DNA of 64,000 nucleotides, from contig JANATG010000006.1 in the NCBI GenBank assembly GCA_029449235.1, positions 1,426,001-1,490,000 of the forward strand. The letters run 5' to 3'. Below, in pieces: positions 24,365 to 36,470 of the stretch. The notes under the pieces were generated by a model. That model was not told where the DNA came from. It searched no databases and worked only from the letters and a program-made list of their open reading frames with translations. The position numbers and the translations under genes were made by a program. This stretch comes from Linnemannia schmuckeri (taxonomy: Eukaryota > Mortierellomycota > Mortierellomycetes > Mortierellales > Mortierellaceae). Each line of letters starts with the position of its first letter. Positions within the stretch are counted from its first letter, which is position 1.

Positions 24365-25299
24365 AGTTAGTCGAATCAGTTCAGGGCACCAGTTATACAG
24401 TGAGCAGCCTTTTTTCAGGAAAAAAAATGAGGAGTAAGTAAGTAGTGGTCAGTGCCCAGCTTAGTTCTCTGTCAGCAAAGAGCTTTTAGTAACAACAAAT
24501 GACAACGACGCGATGGAGAGCTGCAATAATACGATTTATTACGAGTAAGCTGCTAAAGAGCATGGATCTGAACACATTGAACATTAACCCGATGTGTCCG
24601 ATTCTGATGATGGATGTGGTCACTCTCAAAGGGCTGATTACGGGCGTATGCAAGGGCCATGGCTAGTGCAGCGTTTGCGTGGCGTGTGTGTGGAAATGGG
24701 ACTGTACCGGTCAACAGGTACTAGAGTAACGACGACGTTAGTCTGTTTCCTGATTCCTGTATTACTCTGCCAGCAAAGGGAATAGGTCCGAGAGATTGGC
24801 CAAGTCTGCCACTTTCTTTTGAACTTGTCTCTCTCTCCCTCGGTGATTTGGAGTTGTTTGTTTTGTTGTTGTTACTTGACAGCTGTCCTGCTATCGCCTT
24901 TTTCTTTATGTTTGTTCACCATTCACTCAAGTATTCATTCATTCGCTACAGAGGGTTGTTGTTTGTTTGTTTGTGTTTGATTTATTTATTTTTCTTCTGT
25001 CCCCTCTCCCTTTTTTCTTCTTTTTGACCCTTTCTTTTTATTCTTGTTGACTTCTTCTGCGTTCTTGAATCGTCCTTCTCTCTTCCTTTCCTCCTTCCTT
25101 CCTTCCTTTCTTTTCTCCTTCCTTTACTTCGCACCTCGTTGCTCTTCTACCTCGGCGACTCTTTTTTGTCCGCTTTCGTTGTTCTTCTTCTCTCACTTCA
25201 TATCTTTTGTTCTCACTCTTCTTCCCACACACACTCTCCTACAACTCTCGATACCCTCGTTGTCTCGTGCCTTCCTTCCTTCGTTCCTTCCAGCTGGCT

Positions 25300-26040
25300 G
25301 TAAGTTCATGGATGCCTCAACCCCTGAATTGCTTTTTGTCCCTTGCTGCTGCTGATGGTGCTGCTGCTCTTTGTTTGTTTGTCCCACTTTCATCACTCTG
25401 TTGTCCAACGTGAATCGATTGAATAACAAGCACACTGACATCTTCTCGTCCTTCGTCCTTCGTCCACCTCTCACCATGTCTCCCATCCTTCTTATCCTTA
25501 TAAAATACGTCCGCCTTTCCTCCCTTATTTTCTTCCATCTTTCTCCTTTTTTTTCACCCTTCTCTTCATTTTGTTTTTTCTTGTTCATCCCCTCTCACCC
25601 ATAAATAAACCAGTCTGTGCCGGTCGAACTCGTCTTGCCGTCCTTTACTCCTCCAGCCTTCTCACTTTGTCACCTATCGCTTTCGCAATTCCTTCATCCT
25701 TCGATCCAGCTCCTACGCCCCTGCCCTTATCACGATCTCGCTCACGTCCACGCAAGCATTATCAACAACGTGAACAAACGTCCTTTGAACACATAATTAA
25801 CAAACAAACAAAGAACAAGCAAAACAACAAAACGACAATTGACAACCAACATCCCTTAATACGAGAAAAAGGATATGCACACTACCCCCACCGCAATCTC
25901 GCCATTACCACCCTACCCCTGCTCACTCTCGACGCCTGAACCACAAGGCCCTTTATCTACTTCCTCTTCTACTTTTATCTACTCCTCCTCTTCTTCCGAC
26001 TTCTTTTTCATCTCCTCCATCACATTTCTTTTCTACTCAG
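25300..26040 (+). other. candidate 5' leader intron
   Basis: A consensus GTAAGT at 25300 and a pyrimidine-rich TTTTCTACTCAG ending at 26040 lie upstream of the ATG at 26137, inside the long CT-rich leader. This is inferred only from splice consensus. Confidence 0.3.
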
Positions 26041-26136
26041 CCTTCCCACCCTCTCACTAGCAACAACAGTAGCAAAATCATAAAACCAATCCATTTCACT
26101 CCCCTCCAAAACTGCACACACCCAAGACCAACCATC

Positions 26137-28710
26137 ATGGCTATTGCCGAGCTCTCGCCCACCTCGCCCCCTGATTCTGTCGACCGCCCTCGTCGGGATC
26201 AACGCCAGCATCATCATTATCCATCTTCCATTCTGTCAGCACCATCACCTCAACGAGAGCAACAACATTCGTCAATGCTCACATCACTACATCTCCTGCC
26301 AAATCCTTACACAGCAAACGATTTTATCTCTGGGCCACATCAAGCAACAGTCGGGTCATCACTGCAACCATGCAAGGGGCTCCCACAGATCGCCTTTGAG
26401 ACAGACTGTCGTCTTTTGGGTTCTCCTCGCACGGTAGCTATGACAGTCGCAGCAGCAACAACAGCGTCGTTCCCCTCAGATAACACTGCCAATGTCGGCA
26501 ATCCAAGTATCGATGGCCCGATCTCGATCTATGATCTCGCTCAGTCCAGGAGGCGGTTTAACCTTCGCTCTTCATTCCCTCCCTTTCCCTCCCCGTCCTC
26601 CTCCCCGTCCTCCTCCCCATCGCCATTGCAGACACCCTCCTTGACTCATCCTTGTTCCCGTTTCTACAATAACAACTGCAAGTCGATGCATGCTCAGAAT
26701 TGCTCTCTGGATGATTTGAGGAGGAGGACAAGACGATGTCAAGTTGACCGTCTTTGGCTGAACCCAGACGCACCACAAGAACGACAGCTTTTGTTGGATT
26801 ACCCACTAGGTGACAACCAGTCGATGCAGTGGATGATGAAGGATGTTAAAAAGGAAGTAGAGGGAGATGAGGAGCACCATTTGGGGTTTGCCCTGGAGGA
26901 GATGAAGATGGCATTGAGCAAGACATCGTGCCCAAGGTCGGAGTCGGGGGTCGATTGGTGCCTGAGCGGTAGCGCCATCGAGACCTTCAGTCGTGCTAAC
27001 CGCACCAAGGACGATCCGTCTCCTCTCTGTGCACATGCTGCTGCTGCTGCTATTGCGTCTGATGTTACACCTGACCGCCACACGACCCACGCCGCCGCTG
27101 CTGCTCTATTTAAACATGACGACAACGACAACAGCAGCAACAACGACAACTCATTTGTTTTTGGTCTAGGGATTTCCTCTTTACTCTCTTCCTCGTCGCT
27201 CTCTGTCTCTTCTCGACCCCCTTGTTTTCACACCTGCACTGCCACGTCAACGACTACTCTCTCCTCTTTACCGTACACATCTATCACCACCACCACCTCC
27301 GCCACCTCCACCACCTCCACCGCCACCACCTCTACCACCATTACCCCTAGTACGTCTTCGCCACCATTGCCTTTATCATCTGCCACGCAGTTTTTGGAGC
27401 TCTCTTCGTCGCCCTCGTCGCACTTATCCATTACTTCAAGTCTTGACGTAAATTTGCGAAGTTCTTCTCCTGAACAGCCCAACCGCTCGACGCCAATAGA
27501 AGAGGCGTCTTCTTCTCCTCCTTTCCCCTGCTCCCTGTCCCTATCCTCCTCCTCCTTCATTCTTTCGCCCCCTACCTTGACTCTCTTGGCCCCTGCGTCG
27601 TCGGTGTCAACACCTTCCATAACAATCGCAACAACAACGACAGCAGGAGATTTTGATTTAAAAAACTGCAAGGGTTCTCTTGGCGCACCTGCCAACTCTG
27701 TTGCTACTTCTTGTTCTTCTTCCATTGCTCTCGGTTATTCTTCTTCCTTCACAAATTCGATCACTTTTAAAAACACAATTTTCACAACTCCTGCACAGCA
27801 ACATTTGTCCGATTCAGAGCAACATCAAAACCATCTTCTCCATTACCATCCAAGCAATTCTTCATCCATGTGTCGCTTTAACTCTGCAAGCAACACTCCT
27901 GGACCCTCATTTTCGTCGTATTCGTCGCCCCCTTCGTCGATAACCTCTGCAGCCATGTCAGGTCCATTCTCCAACCCTGGTCGGATCTCTCTCGACTCGA
28001 ATGGCGAATCTGCTGGTGACACTTGTCATCATGTCAGCAGTAGAGTCGCCGCTGGCCGCGATCATGACCACTCAGACCCGAACTCTAGTGTCAACCTGGA
28101 CCTCGCCGACCAAAATGGCAACCCTGCCATCCATCACCATCCACCCCATCATCACTACCAACATCAAGAGCGAGATGGTCATAGCGACATGACCTTAACA
28201 GACGAGATGCGATTGCGGGAACAAATCATGGCGAGGATCAGTCCTCGGGCCATTATGATGAGCAGGACTCCACCCGCATTGCCTGAGGTTCCTGTCGGGG
28301 ACGAACCCATCGCCCATCAGATCCGTCGAGTCCACTCTGCATACATGGCCGAACTTCGTCGTCAATGGGAGGACCAGCATCAGCAGAGGAGACAAACCCA
28401 ATTTCAAGAGCCACAACAACAGTCGTTGCATCAATATCAGAGGCACAATTCGTATCCTTTGAGCCAGCGGTCGGTCTCGATGTCGCGGTTTGCTCCAGTC
28501 GCCACGGAAAGGACTTCTCCCGTTATGATGCAGAGATCGATGCCGTCGTCAAGTGCTACTGCTACGGGGTCGCAGCTGCAAGACGATGAGGAAATGCACC
28601 TGAGGACGCTGCCTCGAGGATCTAACTCGTTGTACCTCAACTACGAAGGCGGTGTTCTACGAACGGAGGAACAATGGCGTGGTAGCGACGACGATATGGT
28701 TGGACGATGA
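26137..28710 (+). CDS. Ser/Thr-rich low-complexity protein, unknown function
   Basis: A single open frame of 857 residues starting MAIAELSPTSPPDSVDRPRR. I recognise no domain. About 90 percent is compositionally biased: Ser, Thr, Pro, His and Gln runs, including an alternating Ser/Thr stretch near residues 375-405 and a His-rich segment (HHHPPHHHYQHQ) near 690. The least repetitive part is C-terminal: EMRLREQIMARISPRAIMMS, then EPIAHQIRRVHSAYMAELRR, possibly a short helical conserved module. Such proteins are often regulators, but nothing here proves that. A pyrimidine-rich leader of over 1 kb precedes it, which suggests complex regulation. The next features downstream are the doubtful small gene at 29146 and an F-box pseudogene. 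Confidence 0.65.
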   Translation: MAIAELSPTSPPDSVDRPRRDQRQHHHYPSSILSAPSPQREQQHSSMLTSLHLLPNPYTANDFISGPHQATVGSSLQPCKGLPQIAFETDCRLLGSPRTVAMTVAAATTASFPSDNTANVGNPSIDGPISIYDLAQSRRRFNLRSSFPPFPSPSSSPSSSPSPLQTPSLTHPCSRFYNNNCKSMHAQNCSLDDLRRRTRRCQVDRLWLNPDAPQERQLLLDYPLGDNQSMQWMMKDVKKEVEGDEEHHLGFALEEMKMALSKTSCPRSESGVDWCLSGSAIETFSRANRTKDDPSPLCAHAAAAAIASDVTPDRHTTHAAAAALFKHDDNDNSSNNDNSFVFGLGISSLLSSSSLSVSSRPPCFHTCTATSTTTLSSLPYTSITTTTSATSTTSTATTSTTITPSTSSPPLPLSSATQFLELSSSPSSHLSITSSLDVNLRSSSPEQPNRSTPIEEASSSPPFPCSLSLSSSSFILSPPTLTLLAPASSVSTPSITIATTTTAGDFDLKNCKGSLGAPANSVATSCSSSIALGYSSSFTNSITFKNTIFTTPAQQHLSDSEQHQNHLLHYHPSNSSSMCRFNSASNTPGPSFSSYSSPPSSITSAAMSGPFSNPGRISLDSNGESAGDTCHHVSSRVAAGRDHDHSDPNSSVNLDLADQNGNPAIHHHPPHHHYQHQERDGHSDMTLTDEMRLREQIMARISPRAIMMSRTPPALPEVPVGDEPIAHQIRRVHSAYMAELRRQWEDQHQQRRQTQFQEPQQQSLHQYQRHNSYPLSQRSVSMSRFAPVATERTSPVMMQRSMPSSSATATGSQLQDDEEMHLRTLPRGSNSLYLNYEGGVLRTEEQWRGSDDDMVGR

Positions 28711-29145
28711 TATTTTTTTTGTACTACATATAGTCCTTGTTTCTTCTTGTTCATCCTATATCTTTGTTTCTGTACTGCATAAGTAGACATTTGCTTTTTC
28801 TCATCGTTCTTGCTGCCCTTCATACATGTTACATCCGTTTGCTATTTTTTTATACGAAAAGAATCTACTCTATAACTCAATTTTCATTGGCAAACCAAAT
28901 CCTTTTTTTCTGTCGCGTAAACTAGTAACAAACACGTTTTCTTTTTAACTTGTAAAAACGTGTGTAACGTTTCTCGTATTTTGCAAATTCTTTCGTACGA
29001 CACATCGTTTAGTTCTATTCTTGTATCTGTTTTGAAGACCAGAACTGTCGCGTTTTCGTAGCTCAAATTATTGTACATCCTCCGATTTCTATGTAAAAAT
29101 AAGGGTAAACAAGCCTGTTAGAGTCCAATGATTATCAAGAATTGA
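28711..29145. other. intergenic, AT-rich
   Basis: The 3' flank of the orphan gene. T-rich stretches and no supported gene. Confidence 0.6.
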
Positions 29146-29448
29146 CTATTGCAATAAGTCAGCGAGTTCGCTAAGGTGTTGTGTACCTGGTCTAGAGGGA
29201 GACCTATCAAGATGTGGTGCCTTAAATAAGACCCTCGAGACTCGGCACCGATCTCCTCTTTGCCTCGCCTTCTCACAGGCAATGCGCGCCAGGATCTCAT
29301 GGTCCTTCTCCGCACCTGCGACCTCGATCTTTTTGGCAGGACTTGGTGAGCTTTCTTTCGAAACAGTCTTCTTATCCAGGTCTCGCTGCAGAGCAAGCTT
29401 TACGGTCATAAGTGTCGAGAGGGGAGGGGGAGCTGATGTGGGCGCCAT
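29146..29448 (-). CDS. possible small protein of 100 residues
   Basis: The minus strand encodes 100 residues from ATG 29448: MAPTSAPPPLSTLMTVKLAL, a charged middle (RDLDKKTVSKESSPSPAKKIEVAGAEKDHE, quoted as separate blocks RDLDKKTVSKESSPSP and AKKIEVAGAEKDHE), and LSELADLLQ at the end. The frame continues upstream to about 29685 as Thr/Ile-rich sequence that looks less natural, so the true start or an intron is uncertain. I do not recognise a family. It may be a disordered small protein or a gene fragment. Confidence 0.25.
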   Translation of the reverse strand: MAPTSAPPPLSTLMTVKLALQRDLDKKTVSKESSPSPAKKIEVAGAEKDHEILARIACEKARQRGDRCRVSRVLFKAPHLDRSPSRPGTQHLSELADLLQ

Positions 29449-30457
29449 TTTTGTTGTTATTGTCGTGGTTATGGTGGTTATCGTCGCGAATTCGGACGAG
29501 GAGATTGTGGTGATAGTGACGGTGGTTGTGATCCTTCCGATTGTCCTGGTAGCCGTTATGGATTCCGTCCCTCCTGCTGCCATCGGCTGTATGGATGATG
29601 CAAGAGATTCCTCGCAGACAATCCGTCTAGAGTTGGAAGCTGACCAGCCGTTGTGGTTTTGTCCGTACCTTCCAGCCAAATGCACCTTAAGACCATTTTC
29701 AATCTGCAGCGTTTTCTGATTAATTGTATTAAGAATAAAAACAAACGCGATTGGCCTCCTGTTTTGCTAATAACAGATACCTTGAACAAGGGTAAGAGAG
29801 AAAAATGTACATGATAGATCATTTGCCGCGGTGAATCATGTCAACTGAGACTCCAGCTCGAATTCTTTGTTTTGTATATGTCGATCCTGATGATATGGCA
29901 AAATAATCCATCAGTGGCCGCATCAATGATAAGCGCGTCGATCCCGATTCCGGTTTCCTAAGACCTTTCCTACTCTATCTCCCCGTGCTGGATATCGGGT
30001 GCTTTTGTTGCATGGTCTAAACGCGCCCAACAGATAATAACGACGCCTCTCAAACAAAAACAAGCGAGCCTGCAAAGCGGGAAGGGAAGATAACAAAAGG
30101 AAGGGAAAAAGCAAATACCAAAATCAAAGTCAAGGTCTATTTATTACTTGTGTGCATGCTCCGCTTGTGTCACTAGGCCTGCTCAACATAAACGTGAATG
30201 GAGGGGGGCATATCAAAAATTAGCTTGATCTAGGATAAATTTTCAACTGCTGGAAACATAGCATAGTGAAGACTTGAAGGCGCGAAGGATTAAAAAAGAT
30301 CAATTCTTGACGCGTCTTCTGCTGCTGTCATTCATCGAAAGTGAGACCGTAGCTGGAGGAGAAGGGGGGGGGGGCGAAGGGCTTTATCTAGAAGCCTTTT
30401 ACTCCTGTCAGACTTGTTACATCAAAGAAGTGTGAAAAACGTCCATGCAGGCGGACT

Positions 30458-30496
<39 letters not shown>

Positions 30497-30789
30497 GGAC
30501 GCAGGTCTCCATCTTTTTTTATATTTTATTTTTTTTACGCAAGATTACGGCGCGATGCTGCGGCTCTAATTTTTGTTTTTATCGTAAGGCAAAAAGAAGA
30601 TAAACTACAACAAATCTCCATCCACTTTTTTTTGGTTCTTTTTCTTTCCTCTCTTCTCTTCTTTCACACCATCACTTTCTCATACATCCCTCCCCTAAAT
30701 TCTCTCCAACTTCGATCGCTCATTCTCAGAAAAAAGTGTCAAATCCTCTTAGAACCCGCTCCCAGCAACAACAGGAACGGTAACAACAA
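29449..30789. other. intergenic with poly(A) tract
   Basis: I see no gene. It holds a G9 run near 30366, a 34-bp A tract at 30459-30492, and a pyrimidine-rich stretch (30610-30710) that resembles the leader of the F-box pseudogene downstream. Confidence 0.55.
30459..30492. repeat. poly(A) tract, 34 bp
   Basis: An uninterrupted A run on +, followed by T-rich sequence. Confidence 0.95.
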
Positions 30790-32676
30790 AGGCAGCCCCC
30801 AAAGGCACTCCTGCTCCCAGAAATCCTCAACTACATTGCCCTCCAATTCCCTCTAACCCAAAAAGCCGACCCCTACCACTGTACTCTAGTCTGTCGAACC
30901 CGGCACACTCTTTTCCTTCCGCACCTCTACAGGACCATGGACGACACCCTCCCCTGTTGGCAAAGATTCCTCGCCGTCCCCCGGTGGCAATTTATGACGG
31001 AGCCTCTTCGAGAACAAGAATCCCATAAACGTGCTGATGCCGCCCTGGAGGTGTTTACTAAATACGGTCATTTAATCCGACACTTTTCGCTGAACGAATA
31101 TTTCCTCAACAGCTTTGCCTCGGCTTCGGGAGTTTGTACTGAATTGGTGTCGCTGGTCTCGAGTTGGAGGCCATGTTACCACTCTATTCCGATCTTAGAA
31201 AGGAGCCATCCGATCCTGTGGTACCCACCCACACCTCCCGGTTCGACGTCCCGAAGTCAATTCACATCTTCAGAACCAGGAATCGAAAATGAACGGAATT
31301 GGGTCTGGAATCAGTGACAGTGGCATCTTCTCCGACAAAACGTGGCAACATTCGAGGACTTGGATTTGCATATTTTGCATGTTGTTCCGGATAGTTGGAG
31401 GTCAACAAGGGAGGAGGCGATCTTGCTTATTTTGAGGCATGTCCTCACCTCAGGAGGTTAACGATGAACTGGCTCGATTTCCGCTCTCATCACTGGTTCA
31501 ACGTGTCCAGTTGCAGGAGTACACTTGTCACAATGTCACCCCTGGCGGCGTATCCTTCCTTCTGACGGAACTGACACCTTTGTCATCACAGTTGGCAATT
31601 CTGCGAGTTTCTGAGAGGCTCACACAATGCGAGGCCATATCCATTCTGGAGTACATTCCAAACTTGGAACAACTCTGGATAGGATCTCGGCAGGAAGATT
31701 GCTTTTTTTATCGTCTCCCCTTCCTACCACAATCACTCAAGAGTCAACTCAAACGACTGTACATGACCCGACGCCAGCCATACAACATCTCGCACCACCC
31801 TATGATCGTTGACATTCTACCCCACGTCCCCGAGCTGCTCGAGATCGGCCTCTCTTTCTTGGATGACAAGATCGCAACAGCTATTAGCTTATATTGTCCA
31901 CGCCTCCAAACTGTTCGCCAGCTCAACCCTTCAAAATCGTCTCACCCAAACCACCGCAGAAGCGGAGCCATCAACAGTCTCGGGATTCTGCTATCAAACT
32001 GTCAAGACCTCCAAGAATTCGATGGATCCAGCCACCGGACTGACACCCAATACCTCATCACAAACCCATAATCATCGGCGTTGATCGTCTATCTGAGGAA
32101 GAAGAAATGGATTACCGCCAGGGCCTCCTCTTCCGCCGGCTAGGATGGCCACTTTCCGAGACGGAAACCCTTGCCATCAAGAAATTCACCGACCATATCC
32201 GGCCACAACACCAGCAGATCTACGCTCAACTCGCAAAAATGACCCATCTCAGTGTACTAGGGCTCGGAATGGAATACCGCGACATAAACCTCCAAGGCAA
32301 GCTGGGAGCCAAGCCTATCTCCATCATCCGTCGCGGTGCACAAACCTATATCGATTGGGGTCCCATCCCACCAGACACTCTCAAACTCTCGCCAGCCTCA
32401 GGACTGGACCAACTCTCCGCTCTACGAAATTTAAGGGAGTTTGGGTTTGAAGGTGTTGACTATCGGATTGACGAAGAAGAACTTCGCTAGATGGCAAAGG
32501 TATGGCCAAGGTTGAGAATCATGCGCAGGTTCCAGGAGGTTGAGGACAGGTTCCAAGAGGTGATGCCTGACCATCAGATATGCGAACGCAGGTTGCTTAT
32601 GAAGTGGGTGAGACCAGATGTCAAGTACAAAACTCGGACTGTCCAACCTCTCTATTACGAGTCAATGCGCTATTAG
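30790..32676 (+). pseudogene. F-box/LRR protein pseudogene
   Basis: Pieces of one F-box protein lie in order on + but in changing frames. The F-box itself (LLLPEILNYIALQF, then CTLVCRTRHTLFLPHLYRTM) has no in-frame ATG before it. The body breaks at a TGA (31315-31317) where readable protein continues in the same frame (QWHLLRQNVATFEDLDL), then shifts frame near 31440. It shifts again after 32071. A TAG at 32488 lies before MAKVWPRLRIMRRF, where sister genes have tryptophan (EELR-W). The missing start plus four lesions make introns an unlikely explanation. Leucine-rich patches and the C-terminal WPRLR block match the intact F-box genes at 799 and 39579. Confidence 0.85.
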
Positions 32677-32875
32677 TTCCTTTGTTCCTGCAGCGAATAA
32701 TTAATTAGCAGACGACGCCTTTCATCTCTATTCTGTCTGCGTTGACATTGAACTTTAATGAGCGCGAGAACGAGAAGGATTTATGGGGAGAAAGAAATAA
32801 AATACAAGCGGGGGGGGAAAGTCAAACAAGAAGAAAGTGGAGGGGAATATAACCGACGATCAGAACCACTAAGCA

Positions 32876-32900
32876 AAAAAAAAAAAAAAAAAAAAAAAAA
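32876..32900. repeat. poly(A) tract, 25 bp
   Basis: An A run on + directly next to the stop codon of the MDC1-like gene (poly-T on its coding strand). Confidence 0.9.
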
Positions 32901-32902
32901 GG

Positions 32903-35900
32903 CTACTTCTTCTTGGGAGCCCTCTTCTTCTTTCCAGTAGTTGCAGTACCCTTCGGAGATGTGGAGGCGACGGCGGATGAAGAAGACGAGGTGCTGAGGG
33001 TGCTGTTGCTCCTCTGCGGTCTGACGCTGCTCGAGCTGCGTGACATCGACGGCACGACCGAGGTACTCCTGCTTCTGCTCCTAGCGGACTTCGTGTTCGA
33101 TGCTGATGTCAAGTCGCTGTTTTCTCCCGCATCGTCATCCTTCTCTGCAATTGCCGTTGTTGACTGTGCTGGTATCGCGTGCCTAAGTGTTCAAATGACG
33201 AGAAAAAAATATTAGAACGGAAAAAATAAGTGTCCTTGTGTTTCCACAGTAATAAATAAATAAAAAAAAAAAAACTTACGTTTCAAAGTCCAGCTCTGGC
33301 GACTGGCGTAGTATAGACGACAAGATAAACTCTCTGTCCATAACCTTGAACCCGGCGGCGATGTACATCTGAGTCTCTGAACAGTCCGGAACATTCTGTC
33401 CAATAATAATTGTCCTCTCCTTCTTTGTCGAATCCGGCTTTGCAGGCCTCATCAACACCTTCCCTCCACATACCTTAATCATCGGTATGACGTTTGTTCT
33501 GACGGTTTCTGATACCAGATAGCCTTGTTCCGTTAAGGCAGACCCGTTAAAGCCATTGTACTTCTTTGTAAACACGCAATAGAATTCGTAGTGGTCGAAG
33601 ATCTGGATCCCGTTTTCAACATTACTCTTGCCCTTAGCACATACTTCTTTGAACGAGAAATTGTACTCCTTCTCCATCTGCTTGTCCTCGTATAAGTAAT
33701 CCTCCGCTAAAGTATGTGTAAGGCAGACAATAAAATGTGTTATTCACGAGCTAAAATCCGACCTAAAAAAAGTTCACGCTCATTACATTAGACACTTACT
33801 GGGACGAGGATGATTGTCAGCAATAGAGTCCTTGAGCCAGTCATCGGTCACAATAGGAATCCCACGAGCGATCGCACACATCAACTTGCAAGTTCTCATG
33901 CCGTTGACGGGATTAAAAACCAGTACGGTCATATCCGCGTGAGCTTCATCGTTGTACACCCCTACAGGTTTTTTATACAGCGCATCCTTCTTCTTCCATT
34001 CATCCTATTCAAAGAAACATGAGAACAAAATAATAGAATGTAAATATGTTAGCGCTCAAAGTTACAAAGTATACGGCCCACACAAAGAAGACCATCATAT
34101 GTCACTTACCCAACTAGGACTACTAACCATAATGGAGTGCTGATGTTCCACTTCCGTTGTAGAGCTGCGAGTACGTCTCTCGGACCGTGTCCGTACGAAT
34201 GAAGGATGTGGGTCGGCATTCTCGGAATTGTTCGGCCTCGCAGCTGAAGCTCCCCGCCTTGACCGGCCTTTCGCCGCCGTAGAGACATCGTCCGTGTTCT
34301 CCACCTTGATCTGCTTTGCGGGTTTGGTTGGCTCCTCCAACGCAGCGTCAGGTTCGAGGTTGTGCTTTGGTGATCCCTCTCTTGAAGCGGTCCGGTCCGA
34401 GTCTTGACTCGAATGGTAAGGGTCCGTGTTCAACATCTCCTGCTCAGATGCTTGTGGTCCTGGTGATGCCGACTGTTGCAGATAAGCCGTGCTGCCAGTG
34501 GAAGTCAAGGTGTTATTGTCTGCGGCGATGGCTGTGGTGCTAGTACTGGTGACATGGACTTCCTCCCTTGATCTGTCCCGGGATGAAGACCGAGTCGAGC
34601 GCTGAGAATCCGGACACACCTCCTTGCCGAATCGCCACCGTGGCTTCGAGTCCTCGTCCACCTTTGTGCCTTCATCGTCATCATCTTCCGCCTTGACTGC
34701 TCCTGGACTAGACAGGCTGACATTTTGAGAATCCACACTGTGAAGCAGATGACGCTCCGACTCGACCTCCTCGGTTTTGACAATGATATCCTCCTGCTTG
34801 TAGTGCTGAGGTTGATCATCAGAGGATAAGCTTAATCGAATCGCTTCCTGTGTCGCCTGCGAATCGGGTATAGATTCCGAGAGTTGATTCGCCTCCAAGG
34901 TTGACACGTCAGACATGGCCGTATGTTGCTTCTGGTCCTGCTGCTCTTCGACTGGCGTCTGCGGAACCCTATCTTCGTCCTCCTCGTCCTCACCGCAGTC
35001 CTGCTCCTGTGCATCTCTGACAGCTGTTCTTGACAGACCAATGAGCTCGGCTGGCGTTGAAGGGATGTAATCCTGTTGAGACGACACGGGCGACTCGGGG
35101 ACAACAGATCCAGACCGTGAACCATGTGCGCGGTCTTCAGCATCACCAGCATCCTCCCGCTGTCTCTCCACGCTTAGTCTCCTACCACTGACAACAATGT
35201 CCTCGGGAAGCGAATTTGGGGCGAGGTCCTGAGACGTTGTGGGCAAGAATTGAGTCGGTTGGGTCTCGGGAAGGATCACACTCGACTGTGACGCATCGTC
35301 CAGGTCATCGCTGATGACCAGGGTTGCCTCGTGGTGAATGTCTTTGGGTTGACTCGACGCGTCTATTTCATCGAAATACTCGCGATGGTTGGCGAGCATG
35401 TGGTCGGGGACTTTTGAGGGGCGGTTAAAACAACCAGGGCCACCCCTAATAGGTCGTGGGAGGGTAATATCAGCTGGCACACCCTCGAGAGGTTGGATGG
35501 GTGGGAGAGAGACTCTCCGGTTCGACCTGTGCCTCTCCTCGCGAACAACTTGCGTGAGATCTTCTATCCTCTGAGTAGAGTCGAAGGAATGGTCACTGGG
35601 TGCACGGATATGGTCGCCTTCGCGTTCGTATCCAGGCGCGCTCGCCGACCTCGAATTATACGAGCTGCCTCTACTGTTATGGTTTTGGTTGTAATAGCTG
35701 GGCATCAAAATGGGTGGTGCGCTGGGCTGGGTGTTGTGCTCGGTGGGGCCCTCACCCACAAAAGTTTCCTCCATATGTGTCTTGTTGTCAATTGCCATCT
35801 GCTGTTCCGGAGAGATATAGCCCTATTAATTAAAAAAAAAAGCGGTACAAAAAACGAATTAAATATTTATTAAAAGCAAATCTCTAACTTTTGCCACCAA

Positions 35901-36426
35901 AAGAGACATAGTCTTGCATTGTTTCTTATATTATTACCTTGCGTGGCGCCGCTTCCTGTTCCTCACTGGTCAGCCTCGTCACATCAAACAACGTTAACAA
36001 CCCTGCAAGCTTGAATTTCTATGAGGAAAGAAAAACATGAAATAAATAATCACGCGAATCAGTCTTGGCCTTTAACTCGATACCTGTTCTTGTGTTCATT
36101 GTAACTACAAACGCACGTGTGATACATGGAAATACACGGCTTTACCATGTCTGGATTGCAAGGGTACCAGGTGTTGAGTTCCATGACCTGGTTCACGTAG
36201 AACGTGGTCGGCTTCTCGCCCTATTCATAAAAAAAAACAAACAGTACAAGTCGTTAAAGAAATTTCGTGTCTCTCAAACTATCGCTATGGAACCCTCTTT
36301 TTTTTCCTGCTTCTCCTCAGGCTTGCCCCAAAGGGGCATCACTTTGAAAGGTGAAGAATGACTTACTGGACGCTTCGGTGCATCCTGAATGAATATGAAC
36401 ATATCCTGAACGTCTACCATATCACG

Positions 36427-36470
<44 letters not shown>

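Larger units (their letters stand above)
19208..26136. other. gene-poor region of about 6.9 kb
   Basis: No complete gene can be supported. It includes two coding-like minus-strand fragments (19845-20200 and 20341-20424, listed separately), a hairpin at 24324-24364, and long T-rich and pyrimidine-rich stretches. From about 24800 the + strand is strongly pyrimidine-rich, probably promoter and leader of the gene that starts at 26137. Confidence 0.55.

Noticed and set aside
34095..35798. 567-codon frame as a stand-alone protein
   Set aside because: It is one exon of the MDC1-like gene; both ends have phased splice sites joining FHA and BRCT exons.
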